Of a DNA stretch of 64,000 nt, positions 8,217 to 16,512 are shown in pieces. Location: assembly GCA_963707835.1 (NCBI GenBank), contig CAVPRI010000002.1:1364001-1428000 (forward strand), read 5' to 3'. A program made the translations under genes and the position numbers. The notes under the pieces are model-generated. The model had not been told where the DNA came from. It did no database searches and worked only from the letters and a program-made list of their open reading frames with translations. Within the stretch, counting starts at the first letter, position 1, and every line of letters begins with the position of its first letter. The stretch comes from Bog-473 sp963707835. Lineage in GTDB: Bacteria > Actinomycetota > Acidimicrobiia > Acidimicrobiales > RAAP-2.

Positions 8217-8729
8217 TCAGTCCCAGACGTCGTCGCCGTAGGGGCGCCGGCGTGGCGGGGCGGCAGCGGTCTTCCACACCATGAGCTTGCGACGGAAGGA
8301 GCACACCTCTTCGCCGCGCTGGTTGAAGGCCTTGGTCTCGACCTTGACGATGCCCCGGTCGTCCCGGGACTTCGAGGGCGTGGCCTCGAGCACCCGGGTC
8401 TCGGCGTAGATGGTGTCACCGTGGAAGGTCGGCGAACGGTGCACCAGCGACTCGACCTCGAGGTTGGCGATGCACGAGCCACTCACGTCGGGGACGCTCA
8501 TGCCCAGCGCGATCGAGTACACCAGGTTGCCCACCACCACGTTCTTGCCCTGCACGGTCTCGTGCTCGGCGAACCAGGCATTGGTGTGCAGCGGGTGGTG
8601 GTTCATGGTGATCATGCAGAAGAGGTGGTCGTCGGACTCGGTGATGGTCTTGCCCGGCCAGTGCCGGTAGATGTCGCCCGGGACGAAGTCCTCGAGGTAG
8701 CGGCCGAAGGGGCGGTCGTACACGGTCAT
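8217..8729 (-). CDS. MaoC-family hydratase, probable mesaconyl-CoA hydratase
   Basis: A 170-residue single hot-dog MaoC protein with GDIYRHWPGKTITESDDHLFCMITMNHHPLHTNAWFAEH, VVGNLVYSIALGMSV and SPTFHGDTIYAETRVLE. The Asp/His pair of the N-terminal helix is the usual hydratase active site. Its neighbours are a methylsuccinyl-CoA-dehydrogenase-like gene (9971-11581) and a CitE-like lyase (11621-12559). That combination is typical of the ethylmalonyl-CoA pathway in actinobacteria, where this MaoC protein hydrates mesaconyl-C1-CoA to beta-methylmalyl-CoA. The family is seen directly; the substrate is inferred from neighbours. The alternative is a general enoyl-CoA hydratase. It starts 7 nt after the preceding gene. 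Confidence 0.85.
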   Translation of the reverse strand: MTVYDRPFGRYLEDFVPGDIYRHWPGKTITESDDHLFCMITMNHHPLHTNAWFAEHETVQGKNVVVGNLVYSIALGMSVPDVSGSCIANLEVESLVHRSPTFHGDTIYAETRVLEATPSKSRDDRGIVKVETKAFNQRGEEVCSFRRKLMVWKTAAAPPRRRPYGDDVWD

Positions 8730-8736
8730 GGGGCGT

Positions 8737-9174
8737 TCACTCCGCCGGCTCGGGCTGCCGCGGGCGGGTGGTGAAACCGAGTGACGCGCCCGGGAGCGAC
8801 TCGCCGTCGATGGTGAGCCGCCAGGCGAAGCGCGTGCCGGGCGCCAGCGGGATCGGCCCGAGGTTCACGGCGAGCGCCACATCGATGGGCGAGCCCTCGG
8901 GGATCCCGAGCGGCTGGCTCACCGTGAACTCCCCTCGCACCTCGACGGGCTGGGTCCCCGCGGCGGTCTCCATCATGACGGGCCGCCCGTCGGCGTCCTC
9001 GAGGAAGAGTTCCCAGTGGTGCGACGCCTCCGCCTCGTGCCAGTCCACGTCGATCTTGAGCGCCACAGCGGAGGGCACGGGGTCAGGTCCGGTCATGCTC
9101 CAGCCGCCGCCGAGGATGTAGAGCTTGCCGTCGGCCACCTGGGCGGCGTCGCACAGCATCATGGTCACGTTCAC
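8737..9174 (-). CDS. conserved actinobacterial protein, DUF6941-like
   Basis: A 145-residue soluble protein opening MNVTMMLCDAAQVADGKLYILGGGWSMTGPDP, the hallmark of a small actinobacterial family of unknown function (I believe DUF6941). The rest is predicted beta-rich (WELFLEDADGRPVMMET, FTVSQPLGIPEGSPIDVALAVNLGPIPLAPGTRFAWRLTIDGES), suggesting a beta-sandwich. There are no catalytic motifs. It heads the minus-strand run DUF6941-maoC-mutY-MBL-flavin reductase-rmlC and is divergent from the methyltransferase at 9230; the 55-nt gap must hold both promoters. Confidence 0.75.
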   Translation of the reverse strand: MNVTMMLCDAAQVADGKLYILGGGWSMTGPDPVPSAVALKIDVDWHEAEASHHWELFLEDADGRPVMMETAAGTQPVEVRGEFTVSQPLGIPEGSPIDVALAVNLGPIPLAPGTRFAWRLTIDGESLPGASLGFTTRPRQPEPAE

Positions 9175-9229
9175 GCGCCACAGGGTACCGGGCCGCCACG
9201 CGCGCCGGGGTGCCCGTAGAGTGCGGGCG

Positions 9230-9883
9230 ATGAGCGACGCGGGCGAGCTGAGGGGACTGCGTGACGATGTCTACCGTCGCCCGCTGGCGACGGCACTGGC
9301 CCGCCTCGGCCTCGGCGCCGGCTGGCGCTGCGCCGACGTGGGCGCCGGGGGCGGCGACGTCTCGGTGGCCCTGGCCGAAATGGTGGGCCGGGACGGCCGC
9401 GTGTACGCCGTCGACTCGGACCCGCTCGCCCGCGACGAGGTGGCGCGTGCGGCGGCCGCGCACGCCCAGGTCATCGCGCTGACCCAGGCCGGGGAGGACC
9501 TGTCGCTCCCCGAAGAGGTCGACCTGGCCTTCTGCCGCTTCCTGCTGCTCCACGTGCTCGAGCCGCTCGTGGTGGTCCGCACCATGGCCACCGCGGTGCG
9601 CTCGGGAGGCTGGGTGGTGGTGCAAGAGCCCATCACCTCGGCCGGGCGTATCGGTGGCGCGCCCTTCTCGATGCCCCACGCCCGCCACCCCGACGTCGGC
9701 GCGGTGCTCCCCGCACTGGTGCGCGACGCCGGGCTCGAGGTGGTCGACGCGTGGGCGGAGGCGCCCGCCGGGGTCGGACCGGGGCCGGTCACCGACTATC
9801 TCGAGAGCCTGACCGGCGTGGACCCGGGCGACGAACCCGTGGTGCTCCCGCCACTGGTCACCGTGATCGGCCGCGCCCGCTGA
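9230..9883 (+). CDS. class I SAM-dependent methyltransferase
   Basis: A 217-residue protein with a Rossmann-type methyltransferase fold: motif I ADVGAGGGDVSVALAEMVG, the acidic strand-2 end GRVYAVDSDP (SAM ribose contact), and motif IV-like DLAFCRFLLLHVLEP. The C-terminal part is GGWVVVQEPITSAGRIGG. The acceptor is unknown; similarity is to the UbiE/Methyltransf_11-like group acting on small molecules. ATG 9230 is preferred over earlier in-frame starts, which would extend into the divergent DUF6941 gene. The acyl-CoA dehydrogenase gene follows 87 nt later on the same strand. Confidence 0.85.
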   Translation: MSDAGELRGLRDDVYRRPLATALARLGLGAGWRCADVGAGGGDVSVALAEMVGRDGRVYAVDSDPLARDEVARAAAAHAQVIALTQAGEDLSLPEEVDLAFCRFLLLHVLEPLVVVRTMATAVRSGGWVVVQEPITSAGRIGGAPFSMPHARHPDVGAVLPALVRDAGLEVVDAWAEAPAGVGPGPVTDYLESLTGVDPGDEPVVLPPLVTVIGRAR

Positions 9884-9970
9884 ACGGGGCGAGGCCCACG
9901 CCAGAAGTACCGAGGCGGTGGCAGCATGGGGCACCCGGGGTCGCGAAGCCGATCCGGTAGGGTCGCCCCC

Positions 9971-11581
9971 ATGACGACCCCCGGTCCCGACCTGGTCGCC
10001 GCCGAGGAAGCGGTCGAGGTGGCCCAGCACCTCGTCGATGCCGCCTGCACCTCCCTGCGTGACCACGGCGGCGTCGACGCCAACCAGGTCGTGGCCTACG
10101 ACGTGGCGCATGCCGCGGCGGCCGTGGCCACGGCCAGGGCCACGCTCGAGTACGGCGCTCTGGGCGCCGACGAGGCGCGCATCGCCACCGCGTTCGTGGC
10201 GGACGTGGTGGCCGACCTGGTGGGCAAGGTGGCCGGGCGCGAACGCCTCTGGGGCGTCGGCATCGACTGGGCGGCGCCGGTGGCCGGGTTCCTGACCGCC
10301 CAGCGCGATCCGGCGGTGCTGGCCGGCCTGGCCCGCGTCGACGCCCCCCGGCATCTCGGCGAGGACTTCGAGATGGTCCGTGAGACCTTCCACCGCTTCG
10401 CCGAGGACAAGGTGCGGCCCCATGCCGAGCACGTGCACCGGGCCAACGACGACATTCCCGAGGCGATCGTCGAGGGGCTGGCCGAGCTCGGTGGGTTCGG
10501 CCTCTCGGTCCCCGAGGAGTACGGCGGCTTCGCGTCGGGCGGCGAGAGCGACTACATGGGGATGGTCGTGGCCACCGAGGAGCTCGCCTGGGGCTCTCTC
10601 GGGGTGGGTGGCTCTTTGATCACACGGCCCGAGATCCTCACCCGTGCCCTGGTGTACGGGGGCACCGAGGAGCAGAAGAAGCAGTGGCTGCCCCGACTGG
10701 CCTCGGCCGAGACCCTGGCCGCGGTGGCCGTCACCGAGCCCGACTACGGGTCCGACGTGGCCGGCATCGTGACCTCGGCCACACCGGTCGACGGCGGGTG
10801 GGTGGTCAACGGGGTCAAGACGTGGTGCACCTTCGCGGCCCGGGCCGACGTGCTGATGCTGCTGGCCCGGACCGACCCGGACCGCTCGCTGGCCCATCGC
10901 GGCATCTCGATGTTCGTGGTGGAGAAGCCACGCGGCGACGGGCACGGCTTCGTGTTCGCCCAGGACGCCCACGACGCGCCCGACCGGCCGCCGGCCCTGG
11001 CCCCCGGCCGGCTCGAGGGCCGCCCCATCGACACACTGGGCTACCGGGGCATGCACTCCTACGAGCTGGCGTTCGAGAACTGGTTCGTCCCGGCGGCCAA
11101 CCAGGTCGGCGGGCCCGAGGGACTGGGCAAGGGGTTCTATCTCCAAATGCAGGGGTTCGAGAACGGGCGCCTCCAGACGGCGGCCCGGGCGCTCGGGCTG
11201 ATGCAGGCGGCCTACGAGGCCGCCGCCGCCTACGCCGCCGAGCGCGTGGTGTTCGGCTCGCCCATCGGGGACTACCAGCTGACACAGGCCAAGCTCGGAC
11301 GGATGGCCGTGATCATTGCCGCCACGCGCCAGAGCGCATACCACGTGGCCCGGCTCATGGGCCGCGGTGAGGGCGCGCTCGAGGCCTCCATGGTGAAGGC
11401 CTACGTGTGCCGGGCCGCCGAGTGGGTGACGCGCGAGGCGCTCCAGATCCACGGCGGCATGGGGTACGCCGAGGAGTTCCCCGTGAGCCGCTACTTCGTC
11501 GACGCCAGGGTGCTCTCGATCTTCGAGGGCGCCGATGAGACGCTGGCCCTCAAGGTCATCGCCCGCCGCCTCGTCGGCTGA
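9971..11581 (+). CDS. acyl-CoA dehydrogenase, probable (2S)-methylsuccinyl-CoA dehydrogenase
   Basis: A 536-residue FAD acyl-CoA dehydrogenase, about 150 residues longer than ordinary members because of a helical N-terminal extension. The ACAD core starts near ARVDAPRHLGEDFEMVRETFHRF. Landmarks are VPEEYGGF, AVAVTEPDYGSDVAGI, NGVKTWCTFAARADVLMLLART and ALQIHGGMGYAEEFPVSRYFVDARVLSIFEGADETLALKVIARRLVG. This extended architecture is that of methylsuccinyl-CoA dehydrogenase of the ethylmalonyl-CoA pathway, which makes mesaconyl-C1-CoA, the substrate proposed for the nearby MaoC hydratase. The substrate is inferred from architecture and neighbours. ATG 9971 lies after GGTAGGGTC, a weak ribosome site. 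The gene converges on the CitE-like gene. Confidence 0.88.
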   Translation: MTTPGPDLVAAEEAVEVAQHLVDAACTSLRDHGGVDANQVVAYDVAHAAAAVATARATLEYGALGADEARIATAFVADVVADLVGKVAGRERLWGVGIDWAAPVAGFLTAQRDPAVLAGLARVDAPRHLGEDFEMVRETFHRFAEDKVRPHAEHVHRANDDIPEAIVEGLAELGGFGLSVPEEYGGFASGGESDYMGMVVATEELAWGSLGVGGSLITRPEILTRALVYGGTEEQKKQWLPRLASAETLAAVAVTEPDYGSDVAGIVTSATPVDGGWVVNGVKTWCTFAARADVLMLLARTDPDRSLAHRGISMFVVEKPRGDGHGFVFAQDAHDAPDRPPALAPGRLEGRPIDTLGYRGMHSYELAFENWFVPAANQVGGPEGLGKGFYLQMQGFENGRLQTAARALGLMQAAYEAAAAYAAERVVFGSPIGDYQLTQAKLGRMAVIIAATRQSAYHVARLMGRGEGALEASMVKAYVCRAAEWVTREALQIHGGMGYAEEFPVSRYFVDARVLSIFEGADETLALKVIARRLVG

Positions 11582-11620
11582 GGCCGCTGGGCCCGGTCGC
11601 TCCGGCCCGCGCGCTGACGG

Positions 11621-12559
11621 TCAGGCCGAGCTGCGCTTCAACCCGGCCCGCTCGCCGCGGCTGACGAACTTGATGGCCATCTTGCGGCTGGCCTCGTCGA
11701 TCATCTCGTCACCGAACATGACAGCGCCCCTGCGGTCCTCCTCGGTGGCCTGACGGTAGGCCTCGAGGATGTCGAAGGCGCGATCGAACTGCTCCTGGGT
11801 GGGCGAGAACACCTCGTTGAGCGCCGTGGCCTGGTCGGGCGTCAAGGCCCACTTGCCGTCGTACCCCAGCATCCGCGCCCGCAGCGAGTACTCGCGCAAT
11901 GCGTCGATCTCGCGCACCTTGAGGAACGGGCCGTCGATCACCTGGAGCCCGTTGGCCCGGCCGGCCATGAGGATCCGGCTGAACACGTAATGGAAGTGGT
12001 CCCCGGGGTACTCGGGGATGGGCACCCCACCGGTGAGCACCGGCATCTCGATGCTGGCGGCGAAGTCGGCCGGCCCGAAGATGATGGTCTCGAGGCGAGG
12101 CGAGGCGCCGCAGATCTCGTCCACGTTGATGAGACCGCGGGCGGTCTCGATCTGGGCCTCGATCCCGATGTGGCCCACCGGCATCCCCGCCTTCTTCTCC
12201 ACCTGGGTGAGCAGGAGATCGAGTGCGACCACCTCGGCGGCGGACTGCACCTTGGGCAGCATGATCTCGTCCAGTCGCTCGCCGGCGTTGCCCACCACCT
12301 CGATCACGTCACCGTAGGTCCACTCGGTGTCCCACACGTTGACCCGCACGCACAGCACGCGGTCATCCCAGGGCAGGTTCCGAATGGCGTCGACCACTTT
12401 GGCCCGCGCCCCTTCCTTCTCCAGTGGCGCCACGGCATCCTCGAGGTCGAGGAAGGTCATGTCGGCCGCCACGGTCGGCGCCTTGGCCAGGAACTTCTCG
12501 TTCGAGCCGGGGGTGGACAGGCAGGAGCGCCGGGGCAGGTCGCGAGAGCGTGCGGACAT
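11621..12559 (-). CDS. mcl: CitE-family lyase, probable malyl-CoA/beta-methylmalyl-CoA lyase
   Basis: A 312-residue HpcH/HpaI-CitE fold lyase: RRSCLSTPGSNEKFLAKAPTVAADMTFLDLEDAVAPLEKEGAR, VRVNVWDTEW, EIMLPKVQSAAEV, GIEAQIETARGLINVDEI, IIFGPADFAASI, and RMLGYDGKWALTPDQATALNEVFSP. The Glu and Asp in IEAQIETARG and PADFAAS are the Mg-binding residues of the family. In the ethylmalonyl-CoA pathway this enzyme splits beta-methylmalyl-CoA into glyoxylate and propionyl-CoA. The adjacent MaoC and long acyl-CoA dehydrogenase genes support that role over citrate lyase, since citrate lyase alpha and gamma subunits are absent. Confidence 0.9.
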   Translation of the reverse strand: MSARSRDLPRRSCLSTPGSNEKFLAKAPTVAADMTFLDLEDAVAPLEKEGARAKVVDAIRNLPWDDRVLCVRVNVWDTEWTYGDVIEVVGNAGERLDEIMLPKVQSAAEVVALDLLLTQVEKKAGMPVGHIGIEAQIETARGLINVDEICGASPRLETIIFGPADFAASIEMPVLTGGVPIPEYPGDHFHYVFSRILMAGRANGLQVIDGPFLKVREIDALREYSLRARMLGYDGKWALTPDQATALNEVFSPTQEQFDRAFDILEAYRQATEEDRRGAVMFGDEMIDEASRKMAIKFVSRGERAGLKRSSA

Positions 12560-12575
12560 GTCCTCAGGCTAACAA

Positions 12576-13274
12576 CTACACGTGGCGCGCCGAGAGGTGC
12601 TCGGTCAAGAATGCCACCGTGCGCTCCCAGAGGGCAGCCGACGCATCGGCGTCGTACACCTCGGGTCGGGTGTCGTTGAAGAAGGCGTGGTCGGTCCCGG
12701 GGTGGACCACGATCTCGACCGACTTGCCCAGGCCGCGCAGCACGGCTTCGAGCTCACGCGCCGCCTCGGGGGTGAAGTACGTGTCCTTCTCGGCGTAGTG
12801 GCCCAGTACGGCCGCCGACATGGCCGAGTAGTCGGGCTGCGCGTCGGGCCACGGGATGATGCCGTAGCAGGGCACGACCGCGGCCACCGCGTCGGGGCGT
12901 TGCGTGGCCAGGACCAGTGCCAGCCCGCCGCCCATGCAGAACCCGATGACGCCGACCCTGTCGCCCTCGCTGCGCCCGAGCAACTCGTCGACCGCACCGC
13001 TCATGTCGCGCGCCGCCTGGTCCATCCTCATGGCCATCATGACCTTGCCCGCCTCGTCGGGCTCGCCCGGCGGAACCTTCTGGCCGTGGTACAGGTCGGG
13101 CGCCAGGGCCACGAACCCCGCGGCGGCGAAGCGATCGCAGACGTCGGTGATGTGGTCGACCAGCCCCCACCACTCCTGGATCACCACGACCCCAGGGCCC
13201 TGTCCCGACTCCGGCGTGGCAAGGTACCCTCCCGCAGTCGATCCATTGCTCGGGAACTCGATCATCTGGCCCAT
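12576..13274 (-). CDS. dienelactone hydrolase family protein
   Basis: A 232-residue alpha/beta hydrolase of the dienelactone hydrolase family with the unusual cysteine nucleophile in VGVIGFCMGGGLALVLATQ. The supporting Glu is in VIQEWWGLVDHI, the Asp in LGHYAEKDTYFTPE and the His in HPGTDHAFFNDTRPEVYD. Members hydrolyse dienelactones in chlorocatechol breakdown, but many actinobacterial copies act on unknown esters. No chlorocatechol genes lie nearby. It starts MGQMIEFPSNGSTAGGYLATP and ends 16 nt before the CitE-like gene start on the same strand, so the two may be cotranscribed. Confidence 0.9.
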   Translation of the reverse strand: MGQMIEFPSNGSTAGGYLATPESGQGPGVVVIQEWWGLVDHITDVCDRFAAAGFVALAPDLYHGQKVPPGEPDEAGKVMMAMRMDQAARDMSGAVDELLGRSEGDRVGVIGFCMGGGLALVLATQRPDAVAAVVPCYGIIPWPDAQPDYSAMSAAVLGHYAEKDTYFTPEAARELEAVLRGLGKSVEIVVHPGTDHAFFNDTRPEVYDADASAALWERTVAFLTEHLSARHV

Positions 13275-13443
13275 GCGCCCCGACCGTACTTGCGAAATGC
13301 GCCTCTCCGCGCCTGCTGTGTCACAGAAACTTCAAGAAGCCCGAAATATCGGACGTGAACTGGTAGTTCGTACCCCGAGTATTACCGAAATAGGGCCGAT
13401 TCCGAGGGGGGGTGTTTGAACCGCTGTCGCACGATCAATAAGA

Positions 13444-14667
13444 ATGTCCGCCATCGTGACTGACGTAGAGCGGGTTCATCACCACTCCACGCCGCGGTCT
13501 CCACGGAGTTCGAAGTTGCTCCAGCGGGTCGGCACTCCCGCATTGGCCGTCGTCACAGTGTTGGCAAGCACTGTGTTCGGTTTGGCGCGCCCGGCGGCAG
13601 GTGACGCCATCTCCGACGCCAAGGCCAAGGCCGCGGCGATCGAGTCCCAGCTGACCCAGGCGCAGAACCAGATGTCCGCACTGAGCCAGCAGTACGACGC
13701 CGCGCAGTACCACCTCTCGCAGATCAACGACAACATCGCCTCGACCAAGGCGACCATCGCCGCCGACCAGTCGCAGGTGGCCAAGGACAAGGCCACGCTT
13801 TCCGATGCGGCGGTGGCCAACTACATCTCCGACGGGACGGCGGCGGCGCAGAACCCGATCTTCGCCGGCAACACCAAGACGCTGGGCGCGCTCACCCAGT
13901 ACAACGACATCGCCACTGGGGACATCAACCTCGCCGTGGCCAACCTGCACACGGCCGAGAACGCCCTGAACGCCCAGCAGGCCCAGCTCACCGGCGAGCA
14001 GCAGCAAGCGCAGGCGCAGGTGAGCGCCGAGCAGCAGGCCGTGGCGCAGAACGCGCAGGCCATCCAGCAGCAGAAGGACGCCCTGTCCCAGGAGCAAGGC
14101 CAGATCGCCCAGCTCGTGGCAGAGCAGCAGGCTGCGGAAGCGGCGGCGGCCGCCAAGCAGGCCCAGCAGCGTCAGGCCGAGGCGGCCGCCGCGGCCGCCG
14201 CCACAACCCAGAGGAGCACCTCGACCTCCGGTGGCTCCGGTGGCTCCGGTGGCTCGAGCAGCCTGGCCGGTCTCTCCCAGGCGGCACCGCCGCCGACCGC
14301 ACCCGGGGGTGCCGGAGCGGTGCAGGCGGCCGAGAGCCAGATCGGGGTGCCCTACGTCTGGGGCGGGCAGTCCCCCAAGGGCTCGGGAAACCCGGGCTTC
14401 GACTGCTCGGGACTGGTCGCCTGGGCTTGGGGGCAGGTCGGGGTTTCGCTCCCGCACTACTCGGGCGCCCAGATGGCTGACTCCGCACCGGTCCCGGTCA
14501 ACGACCTCCAGGCCGGAGACCTCCTCTTCTACGGCCCCGGCGGCTCCGAGCACGTGGCCATGTACATCGGTGGCGGCCAGATGATCGAGGCCCCGTACAC
14601 CGGTGCGTCGGTGTGGATCACCGGCCTGCGGCTGGGCAACGGCTTCGTGGGGGCCGGGCGCCCCTAA
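13444..14667 (+). CDS. secreted NlpC/P60 peptidoglycan endopeptidase with coiled-coil stalk
   Basis: A 407-residue exported cell-wall hydrolase resembling RipA-type endopeptidases. Residues about 1-55 are a long signal sequence with twin basic patches and the hydrophobic stretch ALAVVTVLASTVFGLARPAAG. Next comes a Gln/Ala-rich coiled coil (about 55-250), then a Gly/Ser linker (GGSGGSGGSSS). The C-terminal NlpC/P60 domain has AESQIGVPYVWGGQSPKG, the catalytic Cys in FDCSGLVAWAWGQ, His in GSEHVAMYIGGGQMIEAP and a YWGG-like start. It would cut peptide stems during division. The 169-nt upstream gap is AT-richer than the genes; I saw no c-di-AMP riboswitch, although such switches are often upstream of this gene type. 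Confidence 0.93.
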   Translation: MSAIVTDVERVHHHSTPRSPRSSKLLQRVGTPALAVVTVLASTVFGLARPAAGDAISDAKAKAAAIESQLTQAQNQMSALSQQYDAAQYHLSQINDNIASTKATIAADQSQVAKDKATLSDAAVANYISDGTAAAQNPIFAGNTKTLGALTQYNDIATGDINLAVANLHTAENALNAQQAQLTGEQQQAQAQVSAEQQAVAQNAQAIQQQKDALSQEQGQIAQLVAEQQAAEAAAAAKQAQQRQAEAAAAAAATTQRSTSTSGGSGGSGGSSSLAGLSQAAPPPTAPGGAGAVQAAESQIGVPYVWGGQSPKGSGNPGFDCSGLVAWAWGQVGVSLPHYSGAQMADSAPVPVNDLQAGDLLFYGPGGSEHVAMYIGGGQMIEAPYTGASVWITGLRLGNGFVGAGRP

Positions 14668-14787
14668 CGCGGGCATCGCTTCTCGCTTCCCGCCTCCGCC
14701 CCCGTTCGCATCGGTCCTAACCTGGCGGCACCGTCGGCCTCACCGGGGGCTGTCCCCTCGGCCGGGCCGGCACCGCACCTGACCACC

Positions 14788-15627
14788 ATGAGACCGATCC
14801 CCGTCGCCTTCCACATCGGGCCGCTCGAGGTCCACACCTACGGCATCGGTCTGGCCCTGACCTTCTGGTTCGGTTGCGTGTACTTCGAGCGTCGGCTGCG
14901 CGCCAACGGGTACCGCACCGACTGGTTCGTCCCGGTGTTCCTCTGGATCATCGTGGCCGCCGTGGTCGGCGCACGGGCCATGCACGTGGTGTCGAACCTC
15001 GGCTACTACGCACACCACCCGGCTGACGTCCTGGCTGTGTGGCAGGGCGGCCTGTCGTCCTTCGGAGGACTGCTGCTCGCCGTCCCGGTCGGCGTGCTCC
15101 TCACCCGCCGCCGCTGCCCCGAGCTACCGCTCGGCCGCGCCCTCGACCTGGCCGCGCCGGTGCTCATGGCATGCTGGGCCATAGGGCGCCTGCTCGGCCC
15201 CCAGCTCATGGTGGCGGGTGGCGGCCACGCGACCCACCAATGGTTCGGCATGTACTACGCCGATCAACCCGGCCGGCGCCTGCCCGTCCCGATCTTCCAG
15301 GCGTTGGAGGACTTCGCCGTCTACCTCGTGCTGATCGCCATCGAACGACGGCTCGACCGGTGGCCCGACGGCAGCCGGCGCACGGGCTACCCGCCCGGGC
15401 TGGTCCTGGGGACCGCCATGGTGCTGTGGGGCGTCGAGCGCTCGCTGGACGAGCACCTGTGGCTCGGAGAAGACGGCCGGATCGGCTCGGACCTGGTGCA
15501 GGCGGCGGGCCTGGCGCTCGTGCTCGGCGGTGCCGTGATCCTGGTGCGCACCTGGTCCCGCTGGACGCGCTGGCTCGAGGTCACGCGCGCCGCACCGTCG
15601 CCGGACGGAGTCGTGCGGTCGACCTGA
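14788..15627 (+). CDS. lgt: prolipoprotein diacylglyceryl transferase-like membrane protein with altered signature
   Basis: A 279-residue integral membrane protein that matches Lgt in length, topology and the motifs GPLEVHTYGIGLAL, VWQGGLSSFGGLL and IGRLLGPQL. Lgt transfers diacylglycerol to the cysteine of prolipoproteins. Compared with E. coli Lgt, the essential His of SFHGG is Phe here, the GRLGNFxNGE signature reads GRLLGPQLMVAGGG with only the Arg kept, and the late FRxxxE region is VERSLDE. It may be a divergent paralogue with changed function rather than the housekeeping enzyme. ATG 14788 follows a 120-nt gap after the endopeptidase gene. Confidence 0.8.
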   Translation: MRPIPVAFHIGPLEVHTYGIGLALTFWFGCVYFERRLRANGYRTDWFVPVFLWIIVAAVVGARAMHVVSNLGYYAHHPADVLAVWQGGLSSFGGLLLAVPVGVLLTRRRCPELPLGRALDLAAPVLMACWAIGRLLGPQLMVAGGGHATHQWFGMYYADQPGRRLPVPIFQALEDFAVYLVLIAIERRLDRWPDGSRRTGYPPGLVLGTAMVLWGVERSLDEHLWLGEDGRIGSDLVQAAGLALVLGGAVILVRTWSRWTRWLEVTRAAPSPDGVVRST

Positions 15628-15651
15628 CCCTTCCGGTGGGCCTGACGGGAT

Positions 15652-15855
15652 CTACTCCGGTGTGACCGCGTCCCGGCCCGGCACCGGATCGGGGCGCTCC
15701 CCGCCATGCTCCCTGGCGTGGTCGTCGACGCGCTCGAGGGCGACCACGTCGCCGTCGCGAAAGACCCACCCGATGTCACGGCCCGGACGGATCTCGGGGA
15801 TCACCCGTGGCCGCTCGGAGCGGTCGACCACCACGTCCTCGGTTCCGCTGCCCAT
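15652..15855 (-). CDS. small charged protein of unknown function
   Basis: A 67-residue open frame starting at ATG 15855 (MGSGTEDVVVDRSERPRVIPEIRPGRDIGWVFRDGDVVALERVDDHAREHG). The composition is charged and plausible for a small soluble protein with a short beta-rich core (DIGWVFRDGDVVALERV). It converges on the Lgt-like gene with 24 nt between stops. No family is recognised. Support is only the clean frame and sensible composition. Confidence 0.45.
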   Translation of the reverse strand: MGSGTEDVVVDRSERPRVIPEIRPGRDIGWVFRDGDVVALERVDDHAREHGGERPDPVPGRDAVTPE

Positions 15856-16078
15856 GGCGCGATCCCCTCTCTACAGCCCGCCTACCTGGCCGGCAAGGTC
15901 TGCCCGGCGCCCGCACCGTGCGCCGCCCTCAGACTAGGAACTCGCAGGTCGCCGTTGGTGGACCTGCACATTGCCAATTCTCATCGGTCACTCTGCGCCG
16001 ATCCTCAAGCGATTCGTCCACCATGCCGATGTGCCCGAGGAAGGGGGCGAAGGCACCCGGCTCAAACGGACCCACCGC

Positions 16079-16378
16079 ATGAACGAGCAGAGCTGGAACG
16101 ACGAGGACAAGCGCAGGTGGTTGGAGGCCCAGGGTGGCGCGCCGACGCACGTGATCACCTTCGAACCCATCTTCCAGGTCGAGGTCTGCGTCCCCCCGTG
16201 GGAGCACGCCGAGCGGGACATCGCCCGCAAGGCGGTCAACTGGGGACGGCGCATGCAAGGCGCGTTCGACGAGGTGCCCACCAACGACGTGACGGTCCTC
16301 GCCGCTCACCACGAGGGCAACGCTCTCGAAGTCCACGCCGCCGTGACCCCACGGGCGCGCCTGCACCGCCTCCGCTGA
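16079..16378 (+). CDS. hypothetical protein, 99 residues
   Basis: An open plus-strand frame from ATG 16079 encoding MNEQSWNDEDKRRWLEAQ, then THVITFEPIFQVEVCVPPWEHAERDIARKAVNWGRRM. The helix-strand mix looks like a real soluble protein, and the opposite-strand frame over the same bases is Pro/Gly/Arg-rich and less likely. No family is recognised. The 223 nt before it (15856-16078) hold nothing identifiable apart from presumed promoters for this gene and the divergent small gene. Confidence 0.45.
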   Translation: MNEQSWNDEDKRRWLEAQGGAPTHVITFEPIFQVEVCVPPWEHAERDIARKAVNWGRRMQGAFDEVPTNDVTVLAAHHEGNALEVHAAVTPRARLHRLR

Positions 16379-16512
16379 CCCCTTGGCGGGTCGACCTCTG
16401 ACGCTGCGCACGGCGGGTGCAGACGTGGCACAGTGGACGTGGTCGCTCGGTCCCGAGCCGAGCGGTGGGGAAGTGCCATGGGTGGGGGGCACCAACCGGG
16501 AAGGGGGCCGTC

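Noticed and set aside
9083..11452. 789-codon minus-strand open frame
   Set aside because: Antisense to the methyltransferase and the long acyl-CoA dehydrogenase, both with full family motifs; its own translation has no domain.
13275..13443. Possible c-di-AMP (ydaO/yuaA) riboswitch upstream of the NlpC/P60 gene
   Set aside because: Such switches are common at this position, but the conserved sequence blocks are not recognisable in these 169 nt.
14230..14262. Short direct repeats GGTGGCTCC
   Set aside because: They encode the Gly/Ser linker of the endopeptidase and are explained by coding.
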